Below are positions 51,071-60,109 of a stretch of 64,000 nucleotides of DNA, one piece after another. The DNA is from Bacteroidia bacterium (GTDB lineage Bacteria; Bacteroidota; Bacteroidia; Flavobacteriales; Flavobacteriaceae). The position numbers and the translations under genes are program-made. Numbering within the stretch: position 1 is the stretch's first letter; every line of letters starts with the position of its first letter. The stretch spans positions 1-64,000 of the forward strand of contig JAUICK010000001.1 in assembly GCA_030427865.1 (NCBI GenBank). Reading direction: 5' to 3'. A model generated the notes under the pieces. That model saw only the letters and a program-made list of their open reading frames with translations. It was not told where the DNA came from and did not search any database.

Positions 51071-52378
51071 TTATCCTCCAAAGTCATCAAAACGAATGTT
51101 CTCATCTGGAATTCCAAAATCTTCTCCCATTTTCTGAACTGCTTTGTTCATTAATGGCGGTCCACAGAAATACAATTCGATATCTTCTGGTGATTCGTGA
51201 TGATTTAAATAGTTCTCGATTACACAATTGTGAATAAAACCAACAAAACCATCTCCGGGAGCATCAATATTTTCTTTTACTTTCCAATTATCTTCTTCCA
51301 TAGGTTCAGATAATGCTAAGTAAAATTTAAAGTTAGGGAAGTCTTTTTCTAATTGATAAAAATGGTCTAAATAGAATAACTCTCTTTTAGAACGCCCACC
51401 ATACCAATAGGTAACTTTTCTTCCTGTTTTTAATGTTTTGAATAAGTGATATAAGTGAGAACGCATTGGAGCCATACCTGCTCCACCACCTACATACAGC
51501 ATTTCTGCATCAGACTCGTTGATAAAGAATTCACCATAAGGACCAGAAATTACACACTTATCCCCTTTTTTTAAATTAAAAATATATGACGAGGCAACAC
51601 CTGGATTTACATCCATCCAACCGTTTTTGGCTCTATCCCAAGGTGGAGTTGCAATACGTACATTTAACATAATTTCTCTACCTTCTGCTGGGTAAGAAGC
51701 CATAGAATAAGCACGCTCTACAGTTTCATCATTTTTCATTACTAATGGCCATAAACCAAACTTATCCCATTCTGCTTGAAATTTATCTGGAGTTTCGTGC
51801 TCTTCTGGATGTGCAGTAATGTCTATGTCTTTATAGTTTACTGTACATGGAGGAATTTCGATTTGAATATATCCTCCTGCTTTGTAACCCATATCTTCTG
51901 GTATTTCTACGACAAATTCTTTAATAAAAGAAGCTACATTGTAATTTCTTACAACAACTGCATCCCATTTTTTAATTCCGAAAACTTCTTCTGGAATGGT
52001 GATGTTCATGTCTTGTTTTACTTTAACTTGACATGCTAAACGTGCTCCTGCTTTTAATTCTTTTTTTGTAAAGTGAGGCACTTCTGTTGGTAGAGCTTCA
52101 CCTCCACCTTCTAATACATGACACTCACATTGAATACAAGAACCACCACCACCACAAGCAGATGGTAAAAAGATTTTCTCGTTTCCTAAGGTTGTTAACA
52201 GTGTGCTACCAGAACCCACTTCTATTTTCTTTTCTCCATTAATAGTAATGGTTACTGGACCAGATGGAGATAGTTTTTGTTTTACAAATAATAATAAGGC
52301 TACCAATAACAGCGTTAATAATAAAAAAGCTGCTACTGTTGCTATGATAGTACCTGTTGTACCTGCTGCTAATATCAT
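51071..52378 (-). CDS. nqrF: Na+-translocating NADH:quinone reductase subunit F
   Basis: The NADH-oxidising subunit of NQR, 435 residues. It has one N-terminal membrane helix (about 10-32), a 2Fe-2S ferredoxin domain (C75, C81, C84 in [20 protein letters not shown], fourth Cys in RLACQVKV near 115), an FAD domain ([13 protein letters not shown]) and an NADH-binding domain ([20 protein letters not shown]; terminal [16 protein letters not shown]). Electrons pass from NADH through FAD and the cluster to the membrane subunits. Last gene of the operon, 6 bases after nqrE. Confidence 0.97.
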   Translation of the reverse strand: MILAAGTTGTIIATVAAFLLLTLLLVALLLFVKQKLSPSGPVTITINGEKKIEVGSGSTLLTTLGNEKIFLPSACGGGGSCIQCECHVLEGGGEALPTEVPHFTKKELKAGARLACQVKVKQDMNITIPEEVFGIKKWDAVVVRNYNVASFIKEFVVEIPEDMGYKAGGYIQIEIPPCTVNYKDIDITAHPEEHETPDKFQAEWDKFGLWPLVMKNDETVERAYSMASYPAEGREIMLNVRIATPPWDRAKNGWMDVNPGVASSYIFNLKKGDKCVISGPYGEFFINESDAEMLYVGGGAGMAPMRSHLYHLFKTLKTGRKVTYWYGGRSKRELFYLDHFYQLEKDFPNFKFYLALSEPMEEDNWKVKENIDAPGDGFVGFIHNCVIENYLNHHESPEDIELYFCGPPLMNKAVQKMGEDFGIPDENIRFDDFGG

Positions 52379-52384
52379 TCTTCT

Positions 52385-53107
52385 TTAATTTATAGTTGTG
52401 TTTTGAGCTACTATTTCTTTAGCTTCTTTTTTAACTTCTTCTTTTTCTACCTGAGCTTCTACTTTTGATTTTTCTTCTTTCTTTTCATCTCCACCAGTTA
52501 ACATACCTCCAAAACTCATAAACCCAATTGCCATTAAACCAGTAATAATAAAGGTAATTCCTAAACCTCTTAAAGCAGGTGGCACAGCAGAATATCTAAT
52601 TTTTTCACGAATGGCAGCAATTGCTAAAATTGCTAAAAACCAACCAATTCCAGAACCTACTCCGTAAGTTAATGCTAACCCTAAAGAAGGAATTTCTCTT
52701 GATTGCATAAATAAACTACCTCCTAAAATGGCACAGTTTACTGCAATTAATGGTAAGAAAATACCTAATGAATTGTATAAAGAAGGTGAGAACTTCTCTA
52801 CAATAATTTCTACCAATTGCACCATAGTAGCAATAGTTGCAATAAACATGATAAATGATAAGAAACTTAAATCGTACTCAGCATATTCTGGGCCTAACCA
52901 TACTAATGCGCCTTCTTTTAAAATGTATTGATCTAACAACCAGTTTAATGGTACAGTTACTGCTAATACAAAGATTACAGCAGCTCCTAAACCAACAGCC
53001 GTAGATACTTTTTTAGATACAGCAAGGTAAGAACACATTCCTAAAAAGGTTGCAAAAACCATGTTATCTATAAATATCGATTTGAAAAATAATTCTATAT
53101 GTTCCAT
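52385..53107 (-). CDS. nqrE: Na+-translocating NADH:quinone reductase subunit E
   Basis: A 240-residue integral membrane subunit with six helices ([20 protein letters not shown] at 7-26; [16 protein letters not shown] in the middle). About 200 residues match the usual NqrE; an extra tail of about 40 Lys/Glu-rich residues ([20 protein letters not shown]) extends the C-terminus, as in some other Bacteroidota. NqrD and NqrE form an antiparallel pair that shares an iron site. A 13-bp inverted repeat lies in the 66-base gap before it. Confidence 0.95.
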   Translation of the reverse strand: MEHIELFFKSIFIDNMVFATFLGMCSYLAVSKKVSTAVGLGAAVIFVLAVTVPLNWLLDQYILKEGALVWLGPEYAEYDLSFLSFIMFIATIATMVQLVEIIVEKFSPSLYNSLGIFLPLIAVNCAILGGSLFMQSREIPSLGLALTYGVGSGIGWFLAILAIAAIREKIRYSAVPPALRGLGITFIITGLMAIGFMSFGGMLTGGDEKKEEKSKVEAQVEKEEVKKEAKEIVAQNTTIN

Positions 53108-53122
53108 ATATTTTTGGTTTTT

Positions 53123-53162
53123 GGTTGATGGTTTTTAGTTATTATCTATCAAAAACCATCAA
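53123..53162. repeat. inverted repeat between nqrD and nqrE
   Basis: Perfect 13-bp arms GTTGATGGTTTTT / AAAAACCATCAAC around a 14-base loop, the only sizeable gap inside the otherwise tightly packed nqr operon. The flanks repeat related words (TTGGTTTTTGG, ACTATAAACTA), a pattern common in Bacteroidota intergenic DNA. Confidence 0.85.
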
Positions 53163-53173
53163 CTATAAACTAT

Positions 53174-53821
53174 TTAGTGTTCTTCTATTAATGATTTGTT
53201 CTTAGTTCTTTGAATCCAAATAATGATTCCTACCACTATTAATGCCATTGGTGATAATAACATAAATCCGTTATTTTCGTAACCAATTGCGTACAATCCT
53301 GTTTTTTCTATTGGGTCTCCTAACACTTTAAATCCTAATAAAGTACCAGAACCTAATAACTCTCTAAAGAAACCTACAATAATTAAGATAACACCATAAC
53401 CTACTGAGTTTCCTATACCGTCTAAGAAAGACCTCCAAGGACCATTACCTAAAGCAAAGGCTTCAAAACGCCCCATAATAATACAGTTTGTAATAATCAA
53501 TCCCACAAAAACAGAAAGCGTTTTACTGAGTTCGTAAGCAAAAGCTTTTAGCACCAAATCAACAATAATTACCAAAGTTGCTACTACAATTAACTGTACT
53601 ATAATTCTAATTTTTGATGGTATAATGTTTCTCATTAAAGAGATTACTACATTTCCTAATCCTAAAACAAACATTACCGAAATTGACATTACGATAGAAG
53701 CCTTTAATTCTGCAGTAATTGCCAGAGCAGAACAAATACCTAATACTTGAATTGTAATTGGGTTGTTGTCGAATAATGGATCTTTAATTAATGCTGCGTC
53801 TTTTTTTGATAAAAGTCCCAT
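53174..53821 (-). CDS. nqrD: Na+-translocating NADH:quinone reductase subunit D
   Basis: A 215-residue membrane subunit, six helices. Family segments: DPLFDNNPITIQVLGICSAL (about 16-35), LIITNCIIMGRFEAFALGNG (near 107-126) and DGIGNSVGYGVILI. Subunit D pairs with E in ion transfer. Three bases downstream of nqrC. Confidence 0.96.
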   Translation of the reverse strand: MGLLSKKDAALIKDPLFDNNPITIQVLGICSALAITAELKASIVMSISVMFVLGLGNVVISLMRNIIPSKIRIIVQLIVVATLVIIVDLVLKAFAYELSKTLSVFVGLIITNCIIMGRFEAFALGNGPWRSFLDGIGNSVGYGVILIIVGFFRELLGSGTLLGFKVLGDPIEKTGLYAIGYENNGFMLLSPMALIVVGIIIWIQRTKNKSLIEEH

Positions 53822-53824
53822 AAA

Positions 53825-54571
53825 TTATTTTTTTAATGTTTTAAAATAAGGTACATACAACGCTAAATCAGATTTAATCATTGCAGAAACTCCATCACCA
53901 GTTATTGTTGCTCCAGCAATTGCATCTACTTCAAAATCTGTTTTCTCATCATTTTTAGGGTCGTTATTACCTTTCTTAACCGTGATTCCTTTAAATTCTC
54001 CACCTTGAGTCATTAGATGTTCTCCAATAAAATCGTCCATAAAGAAACGTTGTTTGATATTTGCTCCTAATCCTGGAGTTTCTCCTTTGTGGTCGAAATA
54101 GGCACCTTGAACTACCATGTTTTCGTCCATAGCTACATAACCCCAAATAGCATCCCAAAGACCCTTACCTCTAATTGGAGCTACATAAAATGTTTTACCA
54201 TCTTTTTCTCCAATAAATAAAGGTAGCTTTCTTACTTTACCAGCCTTGGCATTTGCTTGTTGCTTCTTAACGTCTATTAAATAAGCTTCGTCACTTTCAG
54301 AAATTTTATTACCCTCTATAACGATTTGCTTTTTAATGTATTTTGCAAATTCTTGACCAGCAACCGATGTAGAAACAAAGTTTGCACTTGACTCATCGTT
54401 TTCATTAACACCCATTGCATATAGGATGTTCTGTTGTTTTTCTATTCTTTTATTTTCATCAATGTTAGGTTTTAAAGACGACGCTAAAAAAGCTAACAAA
54501 GAACCAACAATTAACACCATTATAACAGCGAAAATTATTGTATAACCATTACCATCTGTTCTCTTACTCAT
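53825..54571 (-). CDS. nqrC: Na+-translocating NADH:quinone reductase subunit C
   Basis: A 248-residue subunit with one N-terminal helix (about 11-30) and a periplasmic FMN-binding domain. The ApbE-type flavinylation motif is intact (VDAIAGATITGDGV, FMN-bearing Thr near 223), preceded by GETPGLGANI. Covalent FMN accepts electrons from the membrane part of the complex. Two bases downstream of nqrB. The modifying enzyme ApbE is not encoded in the window. Confidence 0.96.
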   Translation of the reverse strand: MSKRTDGNGYTIIFAVIMVLIVGSLLAFLASSLKPNIDENKRIEKQQNILYAMGVNENDESSANFVSTSVAGQEFAKYIKKQIVIEGNKISESDEAYLIDVKKQQANAKAGKVRKLPLFIGEKDGKTFYVAPIRGKGLWDAIWGYVAMDENMVVQGAYFDHKGETPGLGANIKQRFFMDDFIGEHLMTQGGEFKGITVKKGNNDPKNDEKTDFEVDAIAGATITGDGVSAMIKSDLALYVPYFKTLKK

Positions 54572-54573
54572 AA

Positions 54574-55773
54574 TTAGGCAGTTTTAACTTTAGTACGTTT
54601 TAATCTTTTCTTTACGTTTCCTTGAACCACATAATGGTCTATTGTTGGAGCAAATACATTCATTAATAAGATTGCTAAGAATACTCCTTCTGGATATGCA
54701 GGATTGAAAACACGAATCATAATTGAGATAAAACCAATTAAGAAACCGTAAATCCATTTTCCTTTATTTGTTTGTGATGCAGTTACTGGATCTGTTGCCA
54801 TGTATACAGCACCAAATGCCAAACCACCAATCATTAAGTGTTCCCACCAAACAGTGTTCATTAATCCGTAAAATTTACTTGATTCTGTAATAACATCTGC
54901 AGCAACAACTTGATTAAAAATCAATCCCATTACTGCTGCGCCTAAGAAAGTAGAAACAATAATTCTCCAACTTCCTATTTTAGTAAAAATTAAAAATGCT
55001 GCTCCTAATAATATTAATAAAGTTGATGTTTCTCCAACAGAACCCGGAATGAATCCCATAAATTTATCCCAAGTAGAGTATATTACTTCTTGGTTTTGTG
55101 CGTAACTACCTAAAATGGTTTCTCCAGAAATTGCATCAGCAGTTCCTGCTCTATTTACGGCATCATATACCCAAACTTTATCTCCAGACATCCATGTTGG
55201 ATATGCAAAAAATAAGAAAGCTCTAATGGTTAGCGCAGGATTTAAGATATTCATTCCTGTACCTCCAAAAACTTCTTTACCAATTACAACACCAAAGATT
55301 ACTGCTACTGCTAACATCCATAATGGTGTATCTACAGGTACAATTAAAGGTACTAACATACCTGTAACTAAGTAACCTTCTTCTACTTCATGTCCTTTAA
55401 TTACAGCAAATACAAATTCTACTGCTAAACCAACTCCATAAGAAACAATTACTAATGGTAATACTTTAATAATACCAATCCATAAATTATCCCAAGTAAA
55501 AAAGTTTGCTAAAACATCAGCTCTTAAAGAGCCATCTATAGCTGCATAGTGCTGATAACCTGCATTAAACATTCCAAAAATTAAACAAGGAATTAAAGCC
55601 ATAATTACAATATTCATTGTACGCTTTAAATCGTCTGCTGCTTTTATATGGGTTCCTCCGTGAGTAACCTCATTTGGTAAATATAAAAAGGTATGGATTG
55701 CATTAAATGCAGGTGCCATTTTAGTACCTTTATATTTCTCTTTTAAATTATGTAAATTTTGTTTTAAGCCCAT
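54574..55773 (-). CDS. nqrB: Na+-translocating NADH:quinone reductase subunit B
   Basis: A 399-residue membrane subunit, about ten helices, holding covalent FMN and riboflavin. Segments: FNAIHTFLYLPNEVTHGGTH near 23-42, KGHEVEEGYLVTGMLVPLIV, GGTGMNILNPALTIRAFLFF and GSVGETSTLLILLGAAFLIF. At the usual flavinylation site the sequence reads DAISGETILG where a Ser-Gly-Ala-Thr motif is expected; the acceptor Thr is kept but Ala is replaced by Glu. Four bases downstream of nqrA. Confidence 0.95.
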   Translation of the reverse strand: MGLKQNLHNLKEKYKGTKMAPAFNAIHTFLYLPNEVTHGGTHIKAADDLKRTMNIVIMALIPCLIFGMFNAGYQHYAAIDGSLRADVLANFFTWDNLWIGIIKVLPLVIVSYGVGLAVEFVFAVIKGHEVEEGYLVTGMLVPLIVPVDTPLWMLAVAVIFGVVIGKEVFGGTGMNILNPALTIRAFLFFAYPTWMSGDKVWVYDAVNRAGTADAISGETILGSYAQNQEVIYSTWDKFMGFIPGSVGETSTLLILLGAAFLIFTKIGSWRIIVSTFLGAAVMGLIFNQVVAADVITESSKFYGLMNTVWWEHLMIGGLAFGAVYMATDPVTASQTNKGKWIYGFLIGFISIMIRVFNPAYPEGVFLAILLMNVFAPTIDHYVVQGNVKKRLKRTKVKTA

Positions 55774-55777
55774 AATC

Positions 55778-57127
55778 TTATCCTAATTCTTCTCTCATTA
55801 AATCTAAACCTTCACGAATTATTTTTTGATGAGGTTGTTTAGACACACAAATAAATTCTGTTAGTGCAAAATCTTCTGGAGCAATTTCATAACCTCCTAA
55901 AGCTTCCATTTCATCTAAATCTTTATACATAAATGCTTTTAATAATTGCATTGGATAAATATCTAAAGGAAACACATCTTCGTAAGAACCAGTAACTACA
56001 AACGCTCTATGCTCACCATTTGTATTGGTATTCAAATCATATTTTTTCTTAGGATTTAACCAAGAAAACGTTAATGCTCTTGAAGCTGATATTTTATTAA
56101 AAACAGGTTTGTTCCATCCAAAAAATTCGTAATCATCTCCTTCTGGAATTGCTGTAATTTGATTATCATAATATCCTATAAAACCATCTTCTTTTACTTG
56201 CTTTCCAGACAACACATTACCACTTATGATTCTTGTATTATCGTTATTCAAGTTACCAGCAGTAATATCAGAAATAGTTGCACCTGCAATTGCAGTAACA
56301 TATTGTGGCTTTTCAAATTTAGAACCTGTTAAGGCAATTGTTCTTTCTGCATTAAACTTACCTGTTAAAAACAACTCTCCAATAATAACCAAATCTTGTG
56401 GTGTTACTGTCCAAACCACTTCTCCTTTATTGATAGGGTCTATTTTTGCAATTTGAGTACTTACATTTCCTGATGGATGTGGTCCTGAAACTTTATGCAA
56501 TTCTACACCAGTTAAGTTACTTAATGGAGAATTACTGTTTTTACCTACAGAAACATGAACTTTTCCTGCTGTTAATTTAGCTATAGCTGTAACAGCAGTC
56601 TGCAACTCAGCTTCTTTACCTGATAAAGTATAATCTAAGTCTGCTGCTAAAGGTGCACTTGCATAACCAGAAACAAAAATAGCTTTTGGTGCTTGATTTG
56701 GGTTTGCCACAACATCATAAGGACGTTGTTTGATAAACGGCCAACAACCTGAAGCAAATAAGTGGTTTTTCACTTCGTCTCCAGATAATTTAGCGGCATC
56801 TTTTTTACCAAAATCAGCGTAAGTTTGTTTTGTATCTGCTGCAATTTTCACTGCCAACACTTTTCTTCTTGCTCCACGAATTACTTCAGTAACTTTACCA
56901 GAAACAGGACTTGGAAATAAAATGCGTTCATCACTTTTTGAATGAAAAAGTGCTTCCCCAGCTTTTACTGCAGTTCCTTCTTTGGCTATAAGTTTAGGTG
57001 TAATTCCATGAAAATCTTCTGGCTTAACCGCATAAACACTACTTAAAGAAACGTTTGTAGTTGTTTTTTCTGCTTCGCCAACAAGCTTAATATCTAAGCC
57101 TTTTTTAATACGAATGTCTTTTGACAT
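55778..57127 (-). CDS. nqrA: Na+-translocating NADH:quinone reductase subunit A
   Basis: A 449-residue peripheral subunit on the cytoplasmic side. It starts SKDIRIKKGLDIKLVGEAEK, followed by HGITPKLIAKEGTAVKAGEA, LFPSPVSGKVTEVIRGARRK and the later VSGPHPSGNVSTQIAKIDPI, all characteristic of NqrA. It is believed to contribute to quinone binding. First gene of the nqrABCDEF operon; the promoter element lies 37 bases upstream. Confidence 0.96.
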   Translation of the reverse strand: MSKDIRIKKGLDIKLVGEAEKTTTNVSLSSVYAVKPEDFHGITPKLIAKEGTAVKAGEALFHSKSDERILFPSPVSGKVTEVIRGARRKVLAVKIAADTKQTYADFGKKDAAKLSGDEVKNHLFASGCWPFIKQRPYDVVANPNQAPKAIFVSGYASAPLAADLDYTLSGKEAELQTAVTAIAKLTAGKVHVSVGKNSNSPLSNLTGVELHKVSGPHPSGNVSTQIAKIDPINKGEVVWTVTPQDLVIIGELFLTGKFNAERTIALTGSKFEKPQYVTAIAGATISDITAGNLNNDNTRIISGNVLSGKQVKEDGFIGYYDNQITAIPEGDDYEFFGWNKPVFNKISASRALTFSWLNPKKKYDLNTNTNGEHRAFVVTGSYEDVFPLDIYPMQLLKAFMYKDLDEMEALGGYEIAPEDFALTEFICVSKQPHQKIIREGLDLMREELG

Positions 57128-57164
57128 AGTAATTTGGAATTGTTAGTTATCTAAAAAAATCATG

Positions 57165-57172
57165 CAAAAATA
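57165..57172 (-). promoter_or_regulatory. promoter of the nqr operon
   Basis: TATTTTTG (fits TAnnTTTG) on the minus strand, with TTTA 19 bases upstream as a near-match to the -33 TTTG element. Leader of about 30 bases before the nqrA ATG. Confidence 0.55.
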
Positions 57173-57320
57173 CGGCTTTTAACATTTATTCTAAAGCTAA
57201 AACATCTTATAAGTTCGTTAAAAAATCTTATTTATAATTATTCTAAATAATAAAAGCAATTGAAAATGTTTTACTCTAAAGATTTGGCTTACATTTTGAT
57301 AAAGTATATAAAATGAATGT

Positions 57321-57328
57321 TATTTTTG
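57321..57328 (+). promoter_or_regulatory. promoter element immediately before the T9SS plug-domain gene
   Basis: TATTTTTG-TAAA-ATG: the -7 element ends four bases before the start codon, and a TTTG lies 22 bases upstream (57295-57298) as a -33 element. This predicts a leaderless mRNA and is nearly identical to the layout at gldA. Confidence 0.6.
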
Positions 57329-57332
57329 TAAA

Positions 57333-58550
57333 ATGTTAAAAAAAGTATTACTTCTATTTTTTGTTTTTTCAAATCTTACTATATGTTCTCAACACATAAA
57401 ATCTATACAGTTAAGAACGCAACAAGAAAATAATTTTTCAACTATTGTTCCTTTAGGTACTGTTTTAGAATTGTCTTTTGATGATTTGGATGCTGACAGC
57501 AAAGACTACCAGTATAAAATAGAACACATGACACACGATTGGAAATCGAGCAGATTATTATCGAGTCAGTACATAGATGGTTTTGACCAAAATGCAATAA
57601 TTAATTCTACAAATTCTTTTAATACTTTTCAAAGTTACACGCACTATTCTGTTAAAATTCCGAATGTGAATACCGTAATTACCAAAAGTGGAAACTATCT
57701 TTTATCTGTTTTAAACGAATATGATGAAGTGGTTTTTACAAGACGTTTTGTTTTGTATGAAAATGCTTCAATCGTTGGTGTTTCTGTTACTAGAAGTAGA
57801 GAAACAAAAACACTAAATACCCACCAAACAGTTCAATTTTCAATTAATCATCCAAAAATTCAAATTAACAATCCACAACAAGAAGTAAATGTTGTGGTAA
57901 TGAAAAACAATAATTGGAATGAAGCCATTACCAATTTACAACCTACCTTTTTTAAACCCAATCAACTTTTATATACATACATCAATAAAACAAATTTTTG
58001 GGGTGGTAATGAATACTTAAACTTCGATACAAAAATTATTAGAAACAATAGTTTAAATGTCGTAAAAGTAATCAAAGAAGATATTTTTCATCATTATTTA
58101 TATCCTTTTTTATATAATGAATATTTAGAATATCGCTATAATCCTGATATTAATGGGCAGTTTATTATTAGAACAATTGAGGCAAATGATTCTAAAACAG
58201 AAGCAGATTATGCAATGATGCATTTTTCTTTAACGGTAGACCAACCTTTTAAAGGTAAAGAAGTTTATGTTTATGGTGCTTTTAATGATTTTTCTATTAC
58301 TGAAGAAAATAAAATGGTTTACAACAGTAATCAAAAAACATATAAAGGCAATATTCTTTTAAAACAAGGTTTTTACAATTACACCTATGCAACTGTAAAT
58401 TCTGATGGTAACGTAAACACCAATGAAGTTAATGGTTCTTTTTTTGAAACTGAAAACGAATACACAGTAATCGTTTACTACAAACCTTTTGGGAGTTTTT
58501 ATGAAAGAGTTATTGGTGTAGGCATAGGTTTTTTTAATCAAAATAGATAG
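57333..58550 (+). CDS. type IX secretion system plug domain protein (DUF5103)
   Basis: A 405-residue exported protein with a signal peptide (about 1-20, ICSQ). The DUF5103/T9SS plug N-terminal region begins HIKSIQLRTQQENNF and contains YQYKIEHMTHDWKSSRLLSS, HYSVKIPNVNTVITKSGNYL and FTRRFVLYEN. Members of this family close the periplasmic or lateral side of the SprA translocon of the type IX secretion system. The C-terminal part contains a carbohydrate-binding-like beta fold (VYVYGAFNDFSITEENKMVY). Its presence, with the sorting domain at 32197-34443 and GldA, supports a functional T9SS. Confidence 0.88.
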   Translation: MLKKVLLLFFVFSNLTICSQHIKSIQLRTQQENNFSTIVPLGTVLELSFDDLDADSKDYQYKIEHMTHDWKSSRLLSSQYIDGFDQNAIINSTNSFNTFQSYTHYSVKIPNVNTVITKSGNYLLSVLNEYDEVVFTRRFVLYENASIVGVSVTRSRETKTLNTHQTVQFSINHPKIQINNPQQEVNVVVMKNNNWNEAITNLQPTFFKPNQLLYTYINKTNFWGGNEYLNFDTKIIRNNSLNVVKVIKEDIFHHYLYPFLYNEYLEYRYNPDINGQFIIRTIEANDSKTEADYAMMHFSLTVDQPFKGKEVYVYGAFNDFSITEENKMVYNSNQKTYKGNILLKQGFYNYTYATVNSDGNVNTNEVNGSFFETENEYTVIVYYKPFGSFYERVIGVGIGFFNQNR

Positions 58551-58598
58551 TAAAAAATAATTTGTGTCTTTTACTTAAAAAAACTACATTTACTCAGT

Positions 58599-58985
58599 AT
58601 GTTTCAACAAATAACAAAAGGCATTAAAATTTCGGTAAAAACCAAAACAAATGGCACAAGCTATAGAAACAATAGGCTATACTATGTTTTTAGTTATTAC
58701 ATTACTATAGAAAATAAATCTACAGAAACCGTAAAACTTACCGACCGTTTTTGGAAAATTTTCGATTCTCTCAATCAAACTGAAATTGTTTCTGGAGAAG
58801 GTGTTGTTGGGCAAACCCCAATCTTAAAACCCAATGATACTTACACCTATAGTTCTGGTTGCTTTTTAGAATCTAACATTGGCGCAATGAAAGGTTTTTA
58901 TACGATGATTAATATGGATACTTTTGAGCAATTTAAAGTAATAATACCAACTTTTCAACTTACAACTCAAACGTTATTAAACTAA
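58599..58985 (+). CDS. apaG: ApaG family protein
   Basis: A 128-residue ApaG/F-box-associated-type beta-sandwich protein. Motifs: TKGIKISVKTKTNGTSYRNN near the start, YVFSYYITIENKSTETVKLT, GEGVVGQTPILKPNDTYTYS and GAMKGFYTMINMD, matching the GVVGQ-P-L-PG-YTSG-MxG-Y pattern of the family. The biochemical role in bacteria is unsettled (genetically linked to Co2+ resistance and to diadenosine-tetraphosphate hydrolase). Its end overlaps the probable start of the DUF3667 gene by 10 bases. A TACATTTA promoter-like element precedes the ATG by six bases. Confidence 0.9.
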   Translation: MFQQITKGIKISVKTKTNGTSYRNNRLYYVFSYYITIENKSTETVKLTDRFWKIFDSLNQTEIVSGEGVVGQTPILKPNDTYTYSSGCFLESNIGAMKGFYTMINMDTFEQFKVIIPTFQLTTQTLLN

Positions 58986-60109
58986 CAAAATCTAAAAAGA
59001 AAAAAGTAGTCGTTTACAAAGACCCAGAATGTCTAAATTGCGGACATCCTTTTTCTGGTAATGAAAATTTTTGTCCAGATTGCGGACAAGCCAACAAAGG
59101 AAATAAAATTACCTTTAAAAGTTTTATTTACGAAATTTTTAATGGTCTATTTAATTTTGAAGCAAAATTTTGGAACACTTTAATTCCACTTTTAACTAAA
59201 CCCGGTAAAGTTTCTAAAGATTTTATTTCAGGAAAACGCCAAAGATACTCTAACCCTTTTCGTTTTTATTTAACCGTATCTATCATTTTTTTTTTAATTC
59301 TTGGGCTATCTAAAAGTATAGATAAATTTAAAGAACTCAAAAACGGTAGCTCAAAAAAAACAACCAATCTTGTTTCTTTTAATAAGAAAGAGAAAATGAA
59401 TAAAGATATAGATATTGATTCGCTAAAAAACGTAGTCAATACAGAACTCAAAAACTCTTGGATTCCTATAGATTCGCTAAAAAGAAAAGAAATTGTAAAT
59501 ACAGTTGCTAAAGAAGCAAAAGACACCATAAAAACAAAAATTCCAGGAACTATAAGTTTTGGAGGAGATACAAGGTTAGACAAATTTATTGCTTTTCAAA
59601 AAAAGAACGAAGACATGCCCATAGATGAGGCCTTAGATAGCTTAAAATTTGAGAAAACATTCTTTAATCGTTTTGTATACAATAGAGCTAAAGTTGCCAA
59701 TTCTTTTGTCGATAAAAAAGATGCAAGAGAGCAATTTTTAAATCAAATATTGTCTTATGGCTCTATAGCTTTGTTTATTTTTTTACCAATTTTTACATTG
59801 TTTTTAAAGCTTTTTTATATCAGAAGAAATTATACTTATGTAGACCATTTAGTATTTGTATTTCATACCCAAACCGTTTTCTTTATGCTACTAACTATCT
59901 ATTACATTATAGACTTATTTGGCATAGACCCTCAGCTTTGGATTTTTACATTACTTTTTGTCGTTTATCTATTTATTGCCATGCGAAAATTTTACAATCA
60001 AGGGTATTTTAAAACCTTTGTTAAATTTTCTTTGCTTAATTTTATCTACATGATAATATCTTCTATAGGAGTTACATTTGTACTCTTAATTTCTTTTGCG
60101 CTTTTTTAA
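58976..60109 (+). CDS. DUF3667 zinc-ribbon membrane protein, apparently with a non-standard start codon
   Basis: A 377-residue frame if started at ATT 58976. It begins with a Lys-rich leader and a two-CxxC zinc ribbon (CLNCGHPFSGNENFCPDCGQ), followed by a soluble segment with the conserved KPGKVSKDFISGKRQRYSNP and FRFYLTVS, a first helix (IIFFLILGL), a charged loop of about 150 residues and four C-terminal helices. This is the DUF3667 layout. No ATG, GTG or TTG lies in frame from the last upstream stop (58934) up to the ATG at 59396, which would remove the zinc ribbon and first helix. I therefore infer an AUU start, coupling to apaG, or a recent start-codon mutation. Function unknown. Confidence 0.7.
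   Translation: MKLTKSKKKKVVVYKDPECLNCGHPFSGNENFCPDCGQANKGNKITFKSFIYEIFNGLFNFEAKFWNTLIPLLTKPGKVSKDFISGKRQRYSNPFRFYLTVSIIFFLILGLSKSIDKFKELKNGSSKKTTNLVSFNKKEKMNKDIDIDSLKNVVNTELKNSWIPIDSLKRKEIVNTVAKEAKDTIKTKIPGTISFGGDTRLDKFIAFQKKNEDMPIDEALDSLKFEKTFFNRFVYNRAKVANSFVDKKDAREQFLNQILSYGSIALFIFLPIFTLFLKLFYIRRNYTYVDHLVFVFHTQTVFFMLLTIYYIIDLFGIDPQLWIFTLLFVVYLFIAMRKFYNQGYFKTFVKFSLLNFIYMIISSIGVTFVLLISFALF

Noticed and set aside
58359..58541. Antisense open frames of 60-100 codons inside many genes (for example here)
   Set aside because: They lack starts with plausible context, follow the codon pattern of the gene on the other strand and show no family similarity.
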